In this document: piece after piece, positions 32,119-40,456 of the stretch
How the letters are laid out: each line of letters opens with the position of its first letter
Numbering within the stretch: position 1 is the first letter of the stretch
From: Photobacterium leiognathi
GTDB taxonomy: Bacteria; Pseudomonadota; Gammaproteobacteria; Enterobacterales; Vibrionaceae
DNA length: 64,000 nucleotides
Assembly: GCF_030685535.1 (NCBI RefSeq)
Contig: NZ_CP131601.1
Location: 496,001 to 560,000, forward strand
Reading direction: 5' to 3'
Notes under the pieces: generated by a model
The model's input: only the letters and a program-made list of their open reading frames with translations
Told to the model about the DNA's origin: nothing
Databases searched by the model: none
Position numbers and translations under genes: made by a program

Positions 32119-33348
32119 GTGAAAGAAGGTTTTTCATTACTGCGTTGGATTGGACGTACTCTACGCCGTTTTGCGTTGTGGCTTTATAGCATTAGACATA
32201 TTTTTGTCGCGCTATTTGTCCTTGCCAATAGTGGCCTTATATTCCACACCATTTATGGTTTGCAGGTTGATGTTATTGCTATTTTTAACGTTAAAAATTA
32301 CGAGCAAATCAACCATACGTTTTTAACTAATGCCCCATATTTTATGTTGGGTGTCTTTATTGCGCTAAGCTCGATAGGATTATTTTTTCGAGCTAGGATC
32401 TCATGGATGATCAGCTTTACCTTGATGATCATCGATACTCTCTATACGGCACATATCCACCCAGATCAAATCTATAATATTCATTATGGTTTGATTTCAT
32501 TGGTTATTTTATTCTTAGTTCGACGTCATTTTTCAAGAAGCAGTGTTGCGGCGGGTAGTATTTTTGCTTTGATCAGTGTGATCACCTTAATGCTCACGTC
32601 AACCTATGGTGCGTTGTACTTTGGTGATGGTTTTGAACCTAAGATCACTTCACTGTTGACGGCGTTTTATTATGCGATAGAAACCATGTCGACAGTAGGA
32701 TACGGTGATATTGTTCCGGTCTCTGAGCCTGCGCGATTATTTACCATTTCTGTGATTGTTTCCGGTATTACCGTATTTGCAACATCGGCAACATCCGTAT
32801 TAGGCCCGGTTGTTCATAGTGGTTTTGAACGACTCGTTAAAGGTAATAGCAAAAAGATGAATAGAACCAATCATTTTATTATTTGTGGCTTATCAAGCCT
32901 TGCAGTGAATACCATTAAACAATTGTCATCACGGAAACAGCCAATCACCGTGATTGTCTCTCCGCGTACTCAGCAAGCAGCGAAAGACTTACTAGAAGAT
33001 CTTGATGTAGTGGTTGGCGATTACAGCGATGGTGAGATTTTAACGCAAGCTGGCGTGATGAATGCCAAAGCTATCTTGGCATTGAGTGATGATGATGCCG
33101 ATAACGCGTTTATTGTGCTATCAGCAATAGAGCTTGATAGTAATGCGCGGACTGTTGCGTTGGTTAACGACAGTAAAAATATCAATAAAGTAAAAAGCGT
33201 TAATCCTGATATCGTGATTTCACCACAGCAGTTTGCGAGCGATATTTTGGCACGCGTACTTAATGGTGAAAGTATTGATAGCGATTCTATCGTTTCATCA
33301 TTGCTCAATTCTGTGCAGGGATTATCTGAAAAAGAAATTTCGAAATAG
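32119..33348 (+). CDS. kch: Voltage-gated-type potassium channel Kch
   Basis: Six-transmembrane K+ channel with a cytoplasmic RCK (TrkA-N) domain, colinear with E. coli Kch (409 versus 417 residues). The selectivity filter and flanks read ETMSTVGYGDIVPVSE near residue 195; the RCK domain begins HFIICGLSSLAVNTI and contains ALSDDDADNAFIVLSA. The start is GTG 32119 after TAGGTGTGTG. It sits between recA and alaS, the place of recX in many relatives, and has its own 180-base upstream region. Confidence 0.93.
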   Translation: MKEGFSLLRWIGRTLRRFALWLYSIRHIFVALFVLANSGLIFHTIYGLQVDVIAIFNVKNYEQINHTFLTNAPYFMLGVFIALSSIGLFFRARISWMISFTLMIIDTLYTAHIHPDQIYNIHYGLISLVILFLVRRHFSRSSVAAGSIFALISVITLMLTSTYGALYFGDGFEPKITSLLTAFYYAIETMSTVGYGDIVPVSEPARLFTISVIVSGITVFATSATSVLGPVVHSGFERLVKGNSKKMNRTNHFIICGLSSLAVNTIKQLSSRKQPITVIVSPRTQQAAKDLLEDLDVVVGDYSDGEILTQAGVMNAKAILALSDDDADNAFIVLSAIELDSNARTVALVNDSKNINKVKSVNPDIVISPQQFASDILARVLNGESIDSDSIVSSLLNSVQGLSEKEISK

Positions 33349-33380
33349 CGACTAACTTGCCACTATCTGCTTTATTCGTT

Positions 33381-33408
33381 GTAAATCTCATTCAATCGTG
33401 AGAATTAC
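33381..33408. repeat. Imperfect inverted repeat downstream of kch
   Basis: GTAAATCTCA (33381-33390) and TGAGAATTAC (33399-33408) pair at 9 of 10 positions with an 8-base loop. It is directly followed by a longer perfect repeat. Confidence 0.55.
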
Positions 33409-33411
33409 ACA

Positions 33412-33452
33412 GACAAATGCATTAAACATTTCGATTATTTAATGCATTTGTC
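33412..33452. repeat. Perfect 15-bp inverted repeat between kch and alaS
   Basis: GACAAATGCATTAAA (33412-33426) and TTTAATGCATTTGTC (33438-33452) are exact complements with an 11-base loop. There is no following U tract. It may end kch transcription with Rho or processing, or act in the alaS leader. Confidence 0.75.
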
Positions 33453-33638
33453 CACATAACATTTCCTGTTATTGCCACCGTTGTTTTACAATAGACCCCA
33501 AAAAATTTATCTTAGTTCGATTACTCAACTCAGCCTTTTATCAAAAGTGTGTATTACGCACCAATAAAGGGTGAGTCAGAAGATCACCTAAGTATGATTT
33601 TCTGTCTTTCAATAAAAGCATTAATTCAGGATTTGCCA

Positions 33639-36263
33639 ATGTACATGAGCACTGATGAGATCCGCCGTGCGTATCTTGCGTTTTTCGAGAGCAAAGGCCA
33701 CCAAATCGTGGAAAGCTCCTCTCTTGTACCTGCGAACGACCCAACATTGTTGTTCACAAACGCGGGTATGAACCAATTTAAAGATGTTTTCTTAGGTTTA
33801 GAAAAGCGCAGCTACACGCGAGCGACAACGGCACAGCGTTGTGTACGTGCAGGCGGTAAGCATAACGACCTTGAAAATGTAGGCTTTACAGCGCGTCACC
33901 ACACATTCTTCGAAATGTTAGGTAACTTTAGCTTTGGTGATTACTTCAAGCATGACGCTATCGCATACGCTTGGGAATTCTTAACATCAGTACTTAAGCT
34001 TCCTGCGGATCGCCTTGTTGTTACCGTTTATGAAACGGATGATGAAGCATTTGATATCTGGAACAAAGAAGTAGGTATTCCAGCTGATCGTATCGTGCGT
34101 ATCGGTGATAAGAAAGGCGGTAAGCCTTTTGAATCTGACAACTTCTGGCAGATGGGTGACACAGGTCCTTGTGGTCCATGTACAGAAATTTTCTACGATC
34201 ACGGTGATCACATTTGGGGTGGCCGTCCAGGCACACCAGAAGAAGATGGCGACCGTTTCATCGAGATCTGGAACAACGTATTTATGCAGTTCAACCGTCA
34301 AGCTGACGGCACAATGGAACCGCTACCTAAGCCTTCTGTTGATACAGGCATGGGTATTGAGCGTATTGCTGCAATCATGCAAGGCGTACACTCAAACTAC
34401 GAAATCGACATTTTCCAAACGCTAATCAAAGAAGCGGCGAAAGTGATCGGTTTTGACGATCTATCTAACCAATCACTACGCGTTGTTGCTGACCACATCC
34501 GTTCATGTGCTTACCTGATCTCTGACGGTGTTATGCCATCAAACGAAGGTCGTGGTTATGTACTTCGCCGTATTATCCGTCGCGCAGTACGTCACGGTAA
34601 CAAGTTAGGTGCACAAGGTGCGTTCTTCTACAAGCTTGTAGGTCCTCTTGCTGAGATCATGGGTACTGCTGGTGAAGAGCTAAAAGCACAGCAAGAGCTA
34701 GTAGAAAAAGTTCTTAAGATTGAAGAAGACAACTTTGGTCGTACTCTTGACCGTGGTTTGACAATTCTTAACGAAGCACTAGATAACTTAGACGGTAAAG
34801 TGCTTGATGGTGAAACAGTATTTAAACTATACGATACGTACGGTTTCCCTGCTGATTTAACCAACGATGTTGCTCGTGAGCGTGGCTTCTCTATCGATGA
34901 AGAAGGTTTTGAAGCGGCAATGGAAGAACAACGTCAACGTGCTCGTGATGCGGGTAACTTTGGTGTTGATTACAACGATGCAATCAAAGTTGATGCTGAA
35001 ACAGAATTCTGTGGTTACAGCGCAACAGACGGTGAAGGTGAAATTGTTGCCCTATACCGTGATGGCGTTGCTGTTGACAGCGTAAATGCAGGTGAAGATG
35101 CGTTAGTTGTACTAACGAACACACCATTCTACGCAGAGTCAGGCGGTCAATGTGGTGATAGCGGTATTCTTACTGCTGAAGGTGTACTGTTCAACGTTGC
35201 TGACACGCAAAAGTTCGGTGCAGCTATTGGTCATAAAGGTCAAGTAGCTGAAGGTACGCTAACTGTTGGTCAAAAACTAACAGCGTCTGTAGATTCAGCG
35301 CGCCGTGCAGCAATTAGCCTAAACCACTCAGCAACACACCTAATGCACGCAGCACTGCGTAACATTTTAGGTGAGCATGTCGCTCAGAAAGGTTCATTAG
35401 TAAAAGCTGATGGTCTACGTTTCGACTTCTCTAACCTAGAAGCAGTTAAACCAGAACAACTACGTGCTGTAGAAATTATGGTTAACGACCAAATCCGTGC
35501 TAACCATGCGATTGAAACCAATATCATGGACATCGAAGCGGCGAAAGCGAAAGGTGCAATGGCACTGTTTGGCGAGAAGTACGACGATGAAGTACGTGTA
35601 CTAAGCATGGGTGAGTTCTCAACTGAGCTTTGTGGTGGTATTCACGCGAATCGTACAGGCGACATTGGTCTGTTTAAGATCCTATCTGAGAGCGGTATCG
35701 CTGCAGGTATTCGTCGTATCGAAGCGGTAACAGGTGCTGTTGCAATCGAAGCGATGCACACTGAAGATGCAATGCTTGCTAAGACAGCTCGTCTAGTTAA
35801 ATCGGATTCAGCATCAGTTGTTAGCAAAGTGGAAGCATTAGTTTCACACAGCAAGCAACTAGAAAAAGAAATTCAACAATTAAAAGATAAGCTAGCGGCT
35901 CAAGAAGGCGCAAACCTTATCAACCAAGCGCAAGAGATCAACGGCGTTAAAGTTTTAATCGCAAAACTTAACGGTGCTGATAACAAAGCCCTACGTGGCA
36001 TGGTTGATGAATTAAAGAATCAGCTAGGTAGTGGTGTAGTTCTACTAGGTAATGTAAGCGACGATAAAGTTGGCTTGATTGCTGGTGTAACAAAAGATCT
36101 TGTTGGCAAAGTTAAAGCGGGTGAACTAGTTAACCTAGTTGCTCAACAAGTTGGCGGTAAGGGCGGCGGTCGTCCTGATATGGCGCAAGCAGGCGGTACA
36201 GACGCAGCAGCATTACCTGCAGCACTAGAAACCGTTGCACCATGGCTAGCTGACAAACTGTAA
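33639..36263 (+). CDS. alaS: Alanyl-tRNA synthetase
   Basis: Class II synthetase charging tRNA(Ala). ATG 33639 ([21 protein letters not shown]) gives 874 residues; ATG 33645 is also possible. The upstream part of the open frame is not homologous. Motifs: catalytic domain ([22 protein letters not shown]), editing-domain zinc ligands ([13 protein letters not shown] and [11 protein letters not shown]), and the C-Ala domain with the glycine-rich end ([15 protein letters not shown]). lysC follows 16 bases later. Confidence 0.98.
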   Translation: MYMSTDEIRRAYLAFFESKGHQIVESSSLVPANDPTLLFTNAGMNQFKDVFLGLEKRSYTRATTAQRCVRAGGKHNDLENVGFTARHHTFFEMLGNFSFGDYFKHDAIAYAWEFLTSVLKLPADRLVVTVYETDDEAFDIWNKEVGIPADRIVRIGDKKGGKPFESDNFWQMGDTGPCGPCTEIFYDHGDHIWGGRPGTPEEDGDRFIEIWNNVFMQFNRQADGTMEPLPKPSVDTGMGIERIAAIMQGVHSNYEIDIFQTLIKEAAKVIGFDDLSNQSLRVVADHIRSCAYLISDGVMPSNEGRGYVLRRIIRRAVRHGNKLGAQGAFFYKLVGPLAEIMGTAGEELKAQQELVEKVLKIEEDNFGRTLDRGLTILNEALDNLDGKVLDGETVFKLYDTYGFPADLTNDVARERGFSIDEEGFEAAMEEQRQRARDAGNFGVDYNDAIKVDAETEFCGYSATDGEGEIVALYRDGVAVDSVNAGEDALVVLTNTPFYAESGGQCGDSGILTAEGVLFNVADTQKFGAAIGHKGQVAEGTLTVGQKLTASVDSARRAAISLNHSATHLMHAALRNILGEHVAQKGSLVKADGLRFDFSNLEAVKPEQLRAVEIMVNDQIRANHAIETNIMDIEAAKAKGAMALFGEKYDDEVRVLSMGEFSTELCGGIHANRTGDIGLFKILSESGIAAGIRRIEAVTGAVAIEAMHTEDAMLAKTARLVKSDSASVVSKVEALVSHSKQLEKEIQQLKDKLAAQEGANLINQAQEINGVKVLIAKLNGADNKALRGMVDELKNQLGSGVVLLGNVSDDKVGLIAGVTKDLVGKVKAGELVNLVAQQVGGKGGGRPDMAQAGGTDAAALPAALETVAPWLADKL

Positions 36264-36279
36264 TCACTGGAGAGGTAAT

Positions 36280-37464
36280 GTGGCACTATTAGTGCAGAAA
36301 TTTGGTGGAACATCGGTTGGCTCGATTGAGCGAATTGAAGCGGTGGCTGAGCGTGTCATTAAAGCACGCCAGTCTGGCCATCAAGTTGTCGTTGTTCTTT
36401 CTGCTATGGCAGGGGAGACCAATCGTTTATTAGGTCTAGCCAAGCAAATTGACGAAGTACCAACACCGCGCGAGCTGGATGTATTGCTTGCTGCGGGCGA
36501 GCAGGTGTCAATTGCCTTGTTAGCCATGGCACTGAATAAACGTGGCTACAGTGCGGTATCGTTGACAGCTGATCAAGTTGTTATTCGAACTGATAATGCA
36601 TTTAATAATGCCACCATTCGTGAAGTAGAAACGCAACGAATGACAGCATTACTTGGCAACGATAACATTGTTATCGTTGCTGGTTTCCAAGGTCGTGATG
36701 TTGAAGGTAACATCACTACCTTGGGCCGTGGTGGCTCTGATACCACTGCGGTTGCTATTGCCAGTGCGTTAGATGCCGACGAATGTCAGATCTTTACCGA
36801 TGTCGATGGTGTTTACTCCACTGATCCAAGAATCGTTCCTACAGCAACACGACTAGATGTGATCCACTTCGACCATATGACGTCAATGGCACGTTTAGGG
36901 GCGAAAGTGCTACAATTGCAATCTGTAGAGTACGCCTGTCAGCATCGCGTTCCACTTCGAGTGCTTTCTTCTTTTGATGAAGGCGAAGGAACGCTAGTAA
37001 ATTTTGATAGTATGGTTTCATCAACTATCATAGGTGTCGCGCTACAAAAGCAGCATGTATTGCTAGAAATAGCGCTACCAAAAGCAGAGCTTAGCAAGCA
37101 AATTACATTATTTGGATTAACGCCGTGGATTCTTGATCACGCTAGTGATGAGAATAAATCACAAATAGTTGCTGCAAATGATGATATTGCGCGTTTGAAG
37201 CTAGTTTTTGATAGTAAAATGCGCCATATTGGAATGGTCTCAATTTTGTCTCTGGTTGGAGATGGAACGCAACATTGTTTGGATGCCGTCCAAAAAGTGT
37301 TAAAAGAGGCTAGCATTAAAGTGCATACTTATCAGGGTGACGCTAAGTGTTTATCTTTGTTGATTGATGATGAAGATCATGTCGCTGCTGTAGATTTAAT
37401 CCATAAAAAGTTTGTGGTTGATGTCCAAAGTCTGGATAATCAATCATATCTCGCTGTTTCTTGA
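36280..37464 (+). CDS. lysC: Aspartate kinase (monofunctional)
   Basis: Phosphorylates aspartate, the first step to Lys, Thr and Met. GTG start at 36280 with GGAGAGG upstream; 394 residues. Kinase motif VQKFGGTSVGS at the N-terminus, FQGRDVEGNITTLGRGGSDTTAVAIA and FTDVDGVYSTDPR, then two C-terminal ACT domains for feedback control. The length is near that of the alpha chain of Gram-positive and Vibrio aspartokinases. Which amino acid inhibits it cannot be read directly. Confidence 0.93.
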   Translation: MALLVQKFGGTSVGSIERIEAVAERVIKARQSGHQVVVVLSAMAGETNRLLGLAKQIDEVPTPRELDVLLAAGEQVSIALLAMALNKRGYSAVSLTADQVVIRTDNAFNNATIREVETQRMTALLGNDNIVIVAGFQGRDVEGNITTLGRGGSDTTAVAIASALDADECQIFTDVDGVYSTDPRIVPTATRLDVIHFDHMTSMARLGAKVLQLQSVEYACQHRVPLRVLSSFDEGEGTLVNFDSMVSSTIIGVALQKQHVLLEIALPKAELSKQITLFGLTPWILDHASDENKSQIVAANDDIARLKLVFDSKMRHIGMVSILSLVGDGTQHCLDAVQKVLKEASIKVHTYQGDAKCLSLLIDDEDHVAAVDLIHKKFVVDVQSLDNQSYLAVS

Positions 37465-37550
37465 GCAGTGGCTATTTACGAAAACGTAAATAATATTGGA
37501 TAATAAACGTTAAATTCTTATAAGATTGAGATGACTCAAGGAGCACATAA

Positions 37551-37748
37551 ATGCTAATTTTGACACGTCGCGTAGGTGAAACTCTAATGATCGGTGACGA
37601 AGTTACCGTTACAGTTTTAGGTGTTAAAGGTAACCAAGTACGTATTGGTGTTAATGCACCTAAAGAAGTATCTGTTCACCGCGAAGAGATCTACATGCGA
37701 ATTCAAGCGGAAAAAGAAACTGACTCTCAGGGTTCTGGCAACTACTAA
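37551..37748 (+). CDS. csrA: Carbon storage regulator CsrA
   Basis: RNA-binding global post-transcriptional regulator that binds GGA motifs in mRNA leaders. 65 residues, [24 protein letters not shown] at the start and the RNA-binding [13 protein letters not shown] segment. AAGGAG lies 9 bases before ATG 37551, so a GGA overlaps the ribosome-binding site, as in autoregulated csrA genes. Upstream control of CsrA activity runs through BarA, whose gene in this window is interrupted. Confidence 0.98.
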   Translation: MLILTRRVGETLMIGDEVTVTVLGVKGNQVRIGVNAPKEVSVHREEIYMRIQAEKETDSQGSGNY

Positions 37749-37755
37749 TTTTAAA

Positions 37756-37786
37756 AAGGTCAGGTATAAAAGCCTGGACTTTTTTG
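37756..37786 (+). terminator. csrA terminator
   Basis: AAGGTCAGG (37756-37764) / CCTGGACTT (37773-37781), one mismatch and one G-U pair, followed by TTTTT. Confidence 0.7.
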
Positions 37787-37953
37787 TATCTGCTATATGC
37801 GGTTATTTAAAATATTTATTTAATTAGCAAAGGGAATAGCAGCAAATAAGTTAAAAATGAGTGAATATTTTAACGCTTACGTTGTATAAATTATCTCATT
37901 GGCTATTAAGTACGCATGCAGTCAGAGATTGTCGTTTTTTATCAATAAAGTGT

Positions 37954-37981
37954 TTGACTTATTTTTGGCTGACAGTAATAT
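37954..37981 (+). promoter_or_regulatory. Promoter of the tRNA array
   Basis: TTGACT (37954-37959), 16-base spacer, TAATAT (37976-37981), then a GC-rich discriminator (GAGCCCCC) before the first tRNA at 37997. GC-rich discriminators are the hallmark of stringently controlled stable-RNA promoters. Confidence 0.8.
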
Positions 37982-37996
37982 GAGCCCCCGAAAGAC

Positions 37997-38088
37997 GGTG
38001 AGGTGGCCGAGAGGCTGAAGGCGCTCCCCTGCTAAGGGAGTATACGGTTTATCCCGTATCGAGGGTTCGAATCCCTCCTTCACCGCCA
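37997..38088 (+). tRNA. tRNA-Ser (GCU), copy 1
   Basis: 92-base type II tRNA with a long variable arm (TATACGGTTTATCCCGTAT region), T loop GGTTCGAATCC, encoded GCCA end and anticodon GCT (38031-38033). First gene of the array. Confidence 0.97.
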
Positions 38089-38137
38089 TTTTTCTTGTTT
38101 AATATCTTAAATAAGAATGTCTTAAATGACACTCAGT

Positions 38138-38214
38138 GCGCGCGTAGCTCAGCTGGATAGAGTACCTGGCTACGAACCAGGCGGTCGGAGGTTCGAATCC
38201 TCCCGCGCGCACCA
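38138..38214 (+). tRNA. tRNA-Arg (ACG), copy 1
   Basis: 77 bases; acceptor GCGCGCG pairs with CGCGCGC, D arm AGCTCAGCTGGATAGAGT, anticodon ACG (38172-38174, first base read as inosine after editing), encoded CCA. Confidence 0.97.
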
Positions 38215-38262
38215 TTATTTAGAGTGATGAGTTTTAAACTTATTATTCGCACCGATTTGAGT

Positions 38263-38354
38263 GGTGAGGTGGCCGAGAGGCTGAAGGCGCTCCCCTGCTA
38301 AGGGAGTATACGGTTTATCCCGTATCGAGGGTTCGAATCCCTCCTTCACCGCCA
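38263..38354 (+). tRNA. tRNA-Ser (GCU), copy 2
   Basis: Identical 92-base gene to copy 1, 266 bases downstream, with very similar flanks; the Ser-Arg pair has been duplicated as a unit. Confidence 0.97.
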
Positions 38355-38405
38355 TTTATTCTTGTTTAATCTTCTTAAATAAGAACGTCTAAAAAGACAC
38401 TCAGT

Positions 38406-38482
38406 GCGCGCGTAGCTCAGCTGGATAGAGTACCTGGCTACGAACCAGGCGGTCGGAGGTTCGAATCCTCCCGCGCGCACCA
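38406..38482 (+). tRNA. tRNA-Arg (ACG), copy 2
   Basis: Identical to copy 1. The spacer from the preceding Ser gene differs from the first unit by a few bases. Confidence 0.97.
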
Positions 38483-38530
38483 TTATTTAGAGTGATAAGT
38501 TGTAAACTTATTATTCACACCGATTTGTGT

Positions 38531-38622
38531 GGTGAGGTGGCCGAGAGGCTGAAGGCGCTCCCCTGCTAAGGGAGTATACGGTTTATCCCGTATCGAGGGT
38601 TCGAATCCCTCCTTCACCGCCA
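38531..38622 (+). tRNA. tRNA-Ser (GCU), copy 3
   Basis: Identical to copies 1 and 2. It is followed by a 100-base spacer unlike the others, containing hairpins TACC-GCGA-GGTA (38645-38656) and ATTCCTTTT/AAAAGGAAT (38675-38699), perhaps processing signals. Confidence 0.97.
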
Positions 38623-38722
38623 TTCTTTTGCTGTTGTCAATAATTACCGCGAGGTAAGGTTTGACGACTGCGTTATTCCTTTTTATAGCTAAAAGGAATA
38701 TCTTTCCTAGAAGAAAGACAGT

Positions 38723-38799
38723 GCGCGCGTAGCTCAGCTGGATAGAGTACCTGGCTACGAACCAGGCGGTCGGAGGTTCGAATCCTCCCGCGCGCACCA
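38723..38799 (+). tRNA. tRNA-Arg (ACG), copy 3
   Basis: Identical 77-base gene; first member of the 127-bp tandem array. Confidence 0.97.
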
Positions 38800-38849
38800 T
38801 TATTTAAAGTGATGAGCCTCAATGCTTGTTACTGCAACACCGATTTAGT

Positions 38850-38926
38850 GCGCGCGTAGCTCAGCTGGATAGAGTACCTGGCTACGAACCAGGCGGTCGG
38901 AGGTTCGAATCCTCCCGCGCGCACCA
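38850..38926 (+). tRNA. tRNA-Arg (ACG), copy 4
   Basis: Identical gene, second unit of the 127-bp array; encoded CCA, anticodon ACG. Confidence 0.97.
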
Positions 38927-38976
38927 TTATTTAAAGTGATGAGCCTCAATGCTTGTTACTGCAACACCGATTTAGT

Positions 38977-39053
38977 GCGCGCGTAGCTCAGCTGGATAGA
39001 GTACCTGGCTACGAACCAGGCGGTCGGAGGTTCGAATCCTCCCGCGCGCACCA
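38977..39053 (+). tRNA. tRNA-Arg (ACG), copy 5
   Basis: Identical gene, third unit of the 127-bp array. Confidence 0.97.
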
Positions 39054-39103
39054 TTATTTAAAGTGATGAGCCTTAATGCTTGTTACTGCAACACCGATTT
39101 AGT

Positions 39104-39180
39104 GCGCGCGTAGCTCAGCTGGATAGAGTACCTGGCTACGAACCAGGCGGTCGGAGGTTCGAATCCTCCCGCGCGCACCA
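39104..39180 (+). tRNA. tRNA-Arg (ACG), copy 6
   Basis: Identical gene, fourth unit; the preceding spacer has the T variant. Confidence 0.97.
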
Positions 39181-39230
39181 TTATTTAAAGTGATGAGCCT
39201 CAATGCTTATTACTGCAACACCGATTTAGT

Positions 39231-39307
39231 GCGCGCGTAGCTCAGCTGGATAGAGTACCTGGCTACGAACCAGGCGGTCGGAGGTTCGAATCCTCCCGCG
39301 CGCACCA
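39231..39307 (+). tRNA. tRNA-Arg (ACG), copy 7
   Basis: Identical gene, fifth unit; the preceding spacer carries the single G-to-A change (GCTTATTACT). Confidence 0.97.
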
Positions 39308-39357
39308 TTATTTAAAGTGATGAGCCTCAATGCTTGTTACTGCAACACCGATTTAGT

Positions 39358-39434
39358 GCGCGCGTAGCTCAGCTGGATAGAGTACCTGGCTACGAACCAG
39401 GCGGTCGGAGGTTCGAATCCTCCCGCGCGCACCA
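39358..39434 (+). tRNA. tRNA-Arg (ACG), copy 8
   Basis: Identical gene, sixth unit of the array. Confidence 0.97.
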
Positions 39435-39484
39435 TTATTTAAAGTGATGAGCCTTAATGCTTGTTACTGCAACACCGATTTAGT

Positions 39485-39561
39485 GCGCGCGTAGCTCAGC
39501 TGGATAGAGTACCTGGCTACGAACCAGGCGGTCGGAGGTTCGAATCCTCCCGCGCGCACCA
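39485..39561 (+). tRNA. tRNA-Arg (ACG), copy 9
   Basis: Identical gene, seventh unit; the preceding spacer has the T variant. Confidence 0.97.
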
Positions 39562-39611
39562 TTATTTAAAGTGATGAGCCTTAATGCTTGTTACTGCAAC
39601 ACCGATTTAGT

Positions 39612-39688
39612 GCGCGCGTAGCTCAGCTGGATAGAGTACCTGGCTACGAACCAGGCGGTCGGAGGTTCGAATCCTCCCGCGCGCACCA
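39612..39688 (+). tRNA. tRNA-Arg (ACG), copy 10
   Basis: Identical gene, last unit; followed 7 bases later by the array terminator. Confidence 0.97.
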
Positions 39689-39695
39689 TTGTTTA

Positions 39696-39723
39696 AAAGC
39701 TCAGCCTTTGGCTGGGCTTTTTT
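39696..39723 (+). terminator. Terminator of the tRNA array
   Basis: AAAGCTCAGCC (39696-39706) / GGCTGGGCTTT (39710-39720) with one G-U pair and a TTT loop, followed by more T. No other terminator was seen inside the array, so the 13 tRNAs may be one transcript. Confidence 0.88.
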
Positions 39724-40137
39724 CATATCTGTTGCTTTTTCATTTCCATTCATTGTTTGTTTTATTAAAGCTCTATTCTTTGTGAGAATAATAGAACTTG
39801 GCTTTTATTTACTTAGAATCAATAAGGGTATCTAACCCATTATTTATCATGGTAATTTCTGTGTTTTAAGCTTATATCTCGCGTTTAAAAATTTATTCTT
39901 ATTCTCTTCTTTTTATTAAATATCAGTATCTTAAAATCTTATCCTTTAGATATGTGTATCACCATTAATACTGTGGCTGCATGTAAAGAAATTCTGCAAT
40001 AAAGACTGATAATTATGTTTAATTTGAGCAAAAATCAGACTAATGTTGCAAAATTAATCAATTTTTGTAAATCGGTTTGACTTGTTTTTAATTGTCATGA
40101 TAATCGTTAACACTACGGTCACAACTAGAAGGGATTT
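39724..40137. other. Intergenic region between tRNA array and oadG
   Basis: About 410 AT-rich bases. No credible gene: the short open frame over the last tRNA is a shadow. A promoter for the oad operon lies at its right end (listed separately). Nothing else is recognised. Confidence 0.5.
40077..40104 (+). promoter_or_regulatory. Predicted oadGAB promoter
   Basis: TTGACT (40077-40082), 16-base spacer, GATAAT (40099-40104), 34 bases before the oadG ATG. Confidence 0.6.
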
Positions 40138-40395
40138 ATGATGACTGATCTGGGAGATACGCTGTGGCAAGCAGCGGTAATTATGGCAACAGGAATGGTT
40201 GTTGTATTTGTCTTTCTATCAATCCTTATTTTTTTGGTGAAACTGTTGGCAAAACTTGCGCCAGCAGAGCCAATTGAAGCGCCTCAAACTGTCAAATCGG
40301 CAGTGACCCCAAATCAAAACGGTATTAAACCTGATGTGATTGCAGCGATCTCAGCCGCTGTGCATCAGTATCGCCAAGCGAAAAGCTCGAGCTGA
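40138..40395 (+). CDS. oadG: Oxaloacetate decarboxylase gamma chain
   Basis: Small membrane subunit that holds the Na+-pumping oxaloacetate decarboxylase together. 85 residues with one N-terminal membrane helix (AAVIMATGMVVVFVFLSILIF) and a polar tail, the OadG pattern. AGAAGGG precedes ATG 40138 (tandem ATG ATG). The larger oadA and oadB follow in the standard G-A-B order. Confidence 0.92.
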   Translation: MMTDLGDTLWQAAVIMATGMVVVFVFLSILIFLVKLLAKLAPAEPIEAPQTVKSAVTPNQNGIKPDVIAAISAAVHQYRQAKSSS

Positions 40396-40456
40396 TATTT
40401 TCAACTAATAAACAGTTTTGATTTTAGGACACTTATTCTTACAAGGAGTTTTGAAC

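Larger units (their letters stand above)
38723..39688 (+). repeat. 127-bp tandem array of tRNA-Arg units (8 copies)
   Basis: Eight tRNA-Arg(ACG) genes start at 38723 and then every 127 bases to 39612. The seven 50-base spacers (TTATTTAAAGTGATGAGCCT... to ...CACCGATTTAGT) differ only at two sites: C or T in the AATGCTT context (T in spacers 3, 6 and 7) and G to A in spacer 4. Near identity points to recent amplification or ongoing gene conversion. Confidence 0.95.

Noticed and set aside
33987..34301. 104-codon minus-strand ORF inside alaS
   Set aside because: Antisense shadow of a highly conserved synthetase region with no independent signals.
38483..38800. Minus-strand 105-codon ORF across the tRNA array (MVRAGGFEPPTAW...)
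   Set aside because: It is a translation of antisense tRNA sequence, a well-known false annotation.
38723..39688. Regular repeat-spacer pattern that looks like a CRISPR array
   Set aside because: The 77-base repeats are complete tRNA-Arg genes and the 50-base spacers are nearly identical to each other; no cas genes are present.
37997..39688. Integration site for a phage or island in the tRNA cluster
   Set aside because: No integrase gene, no partial tRNA 3'-end repeat, and flanking genes keep the usual order.
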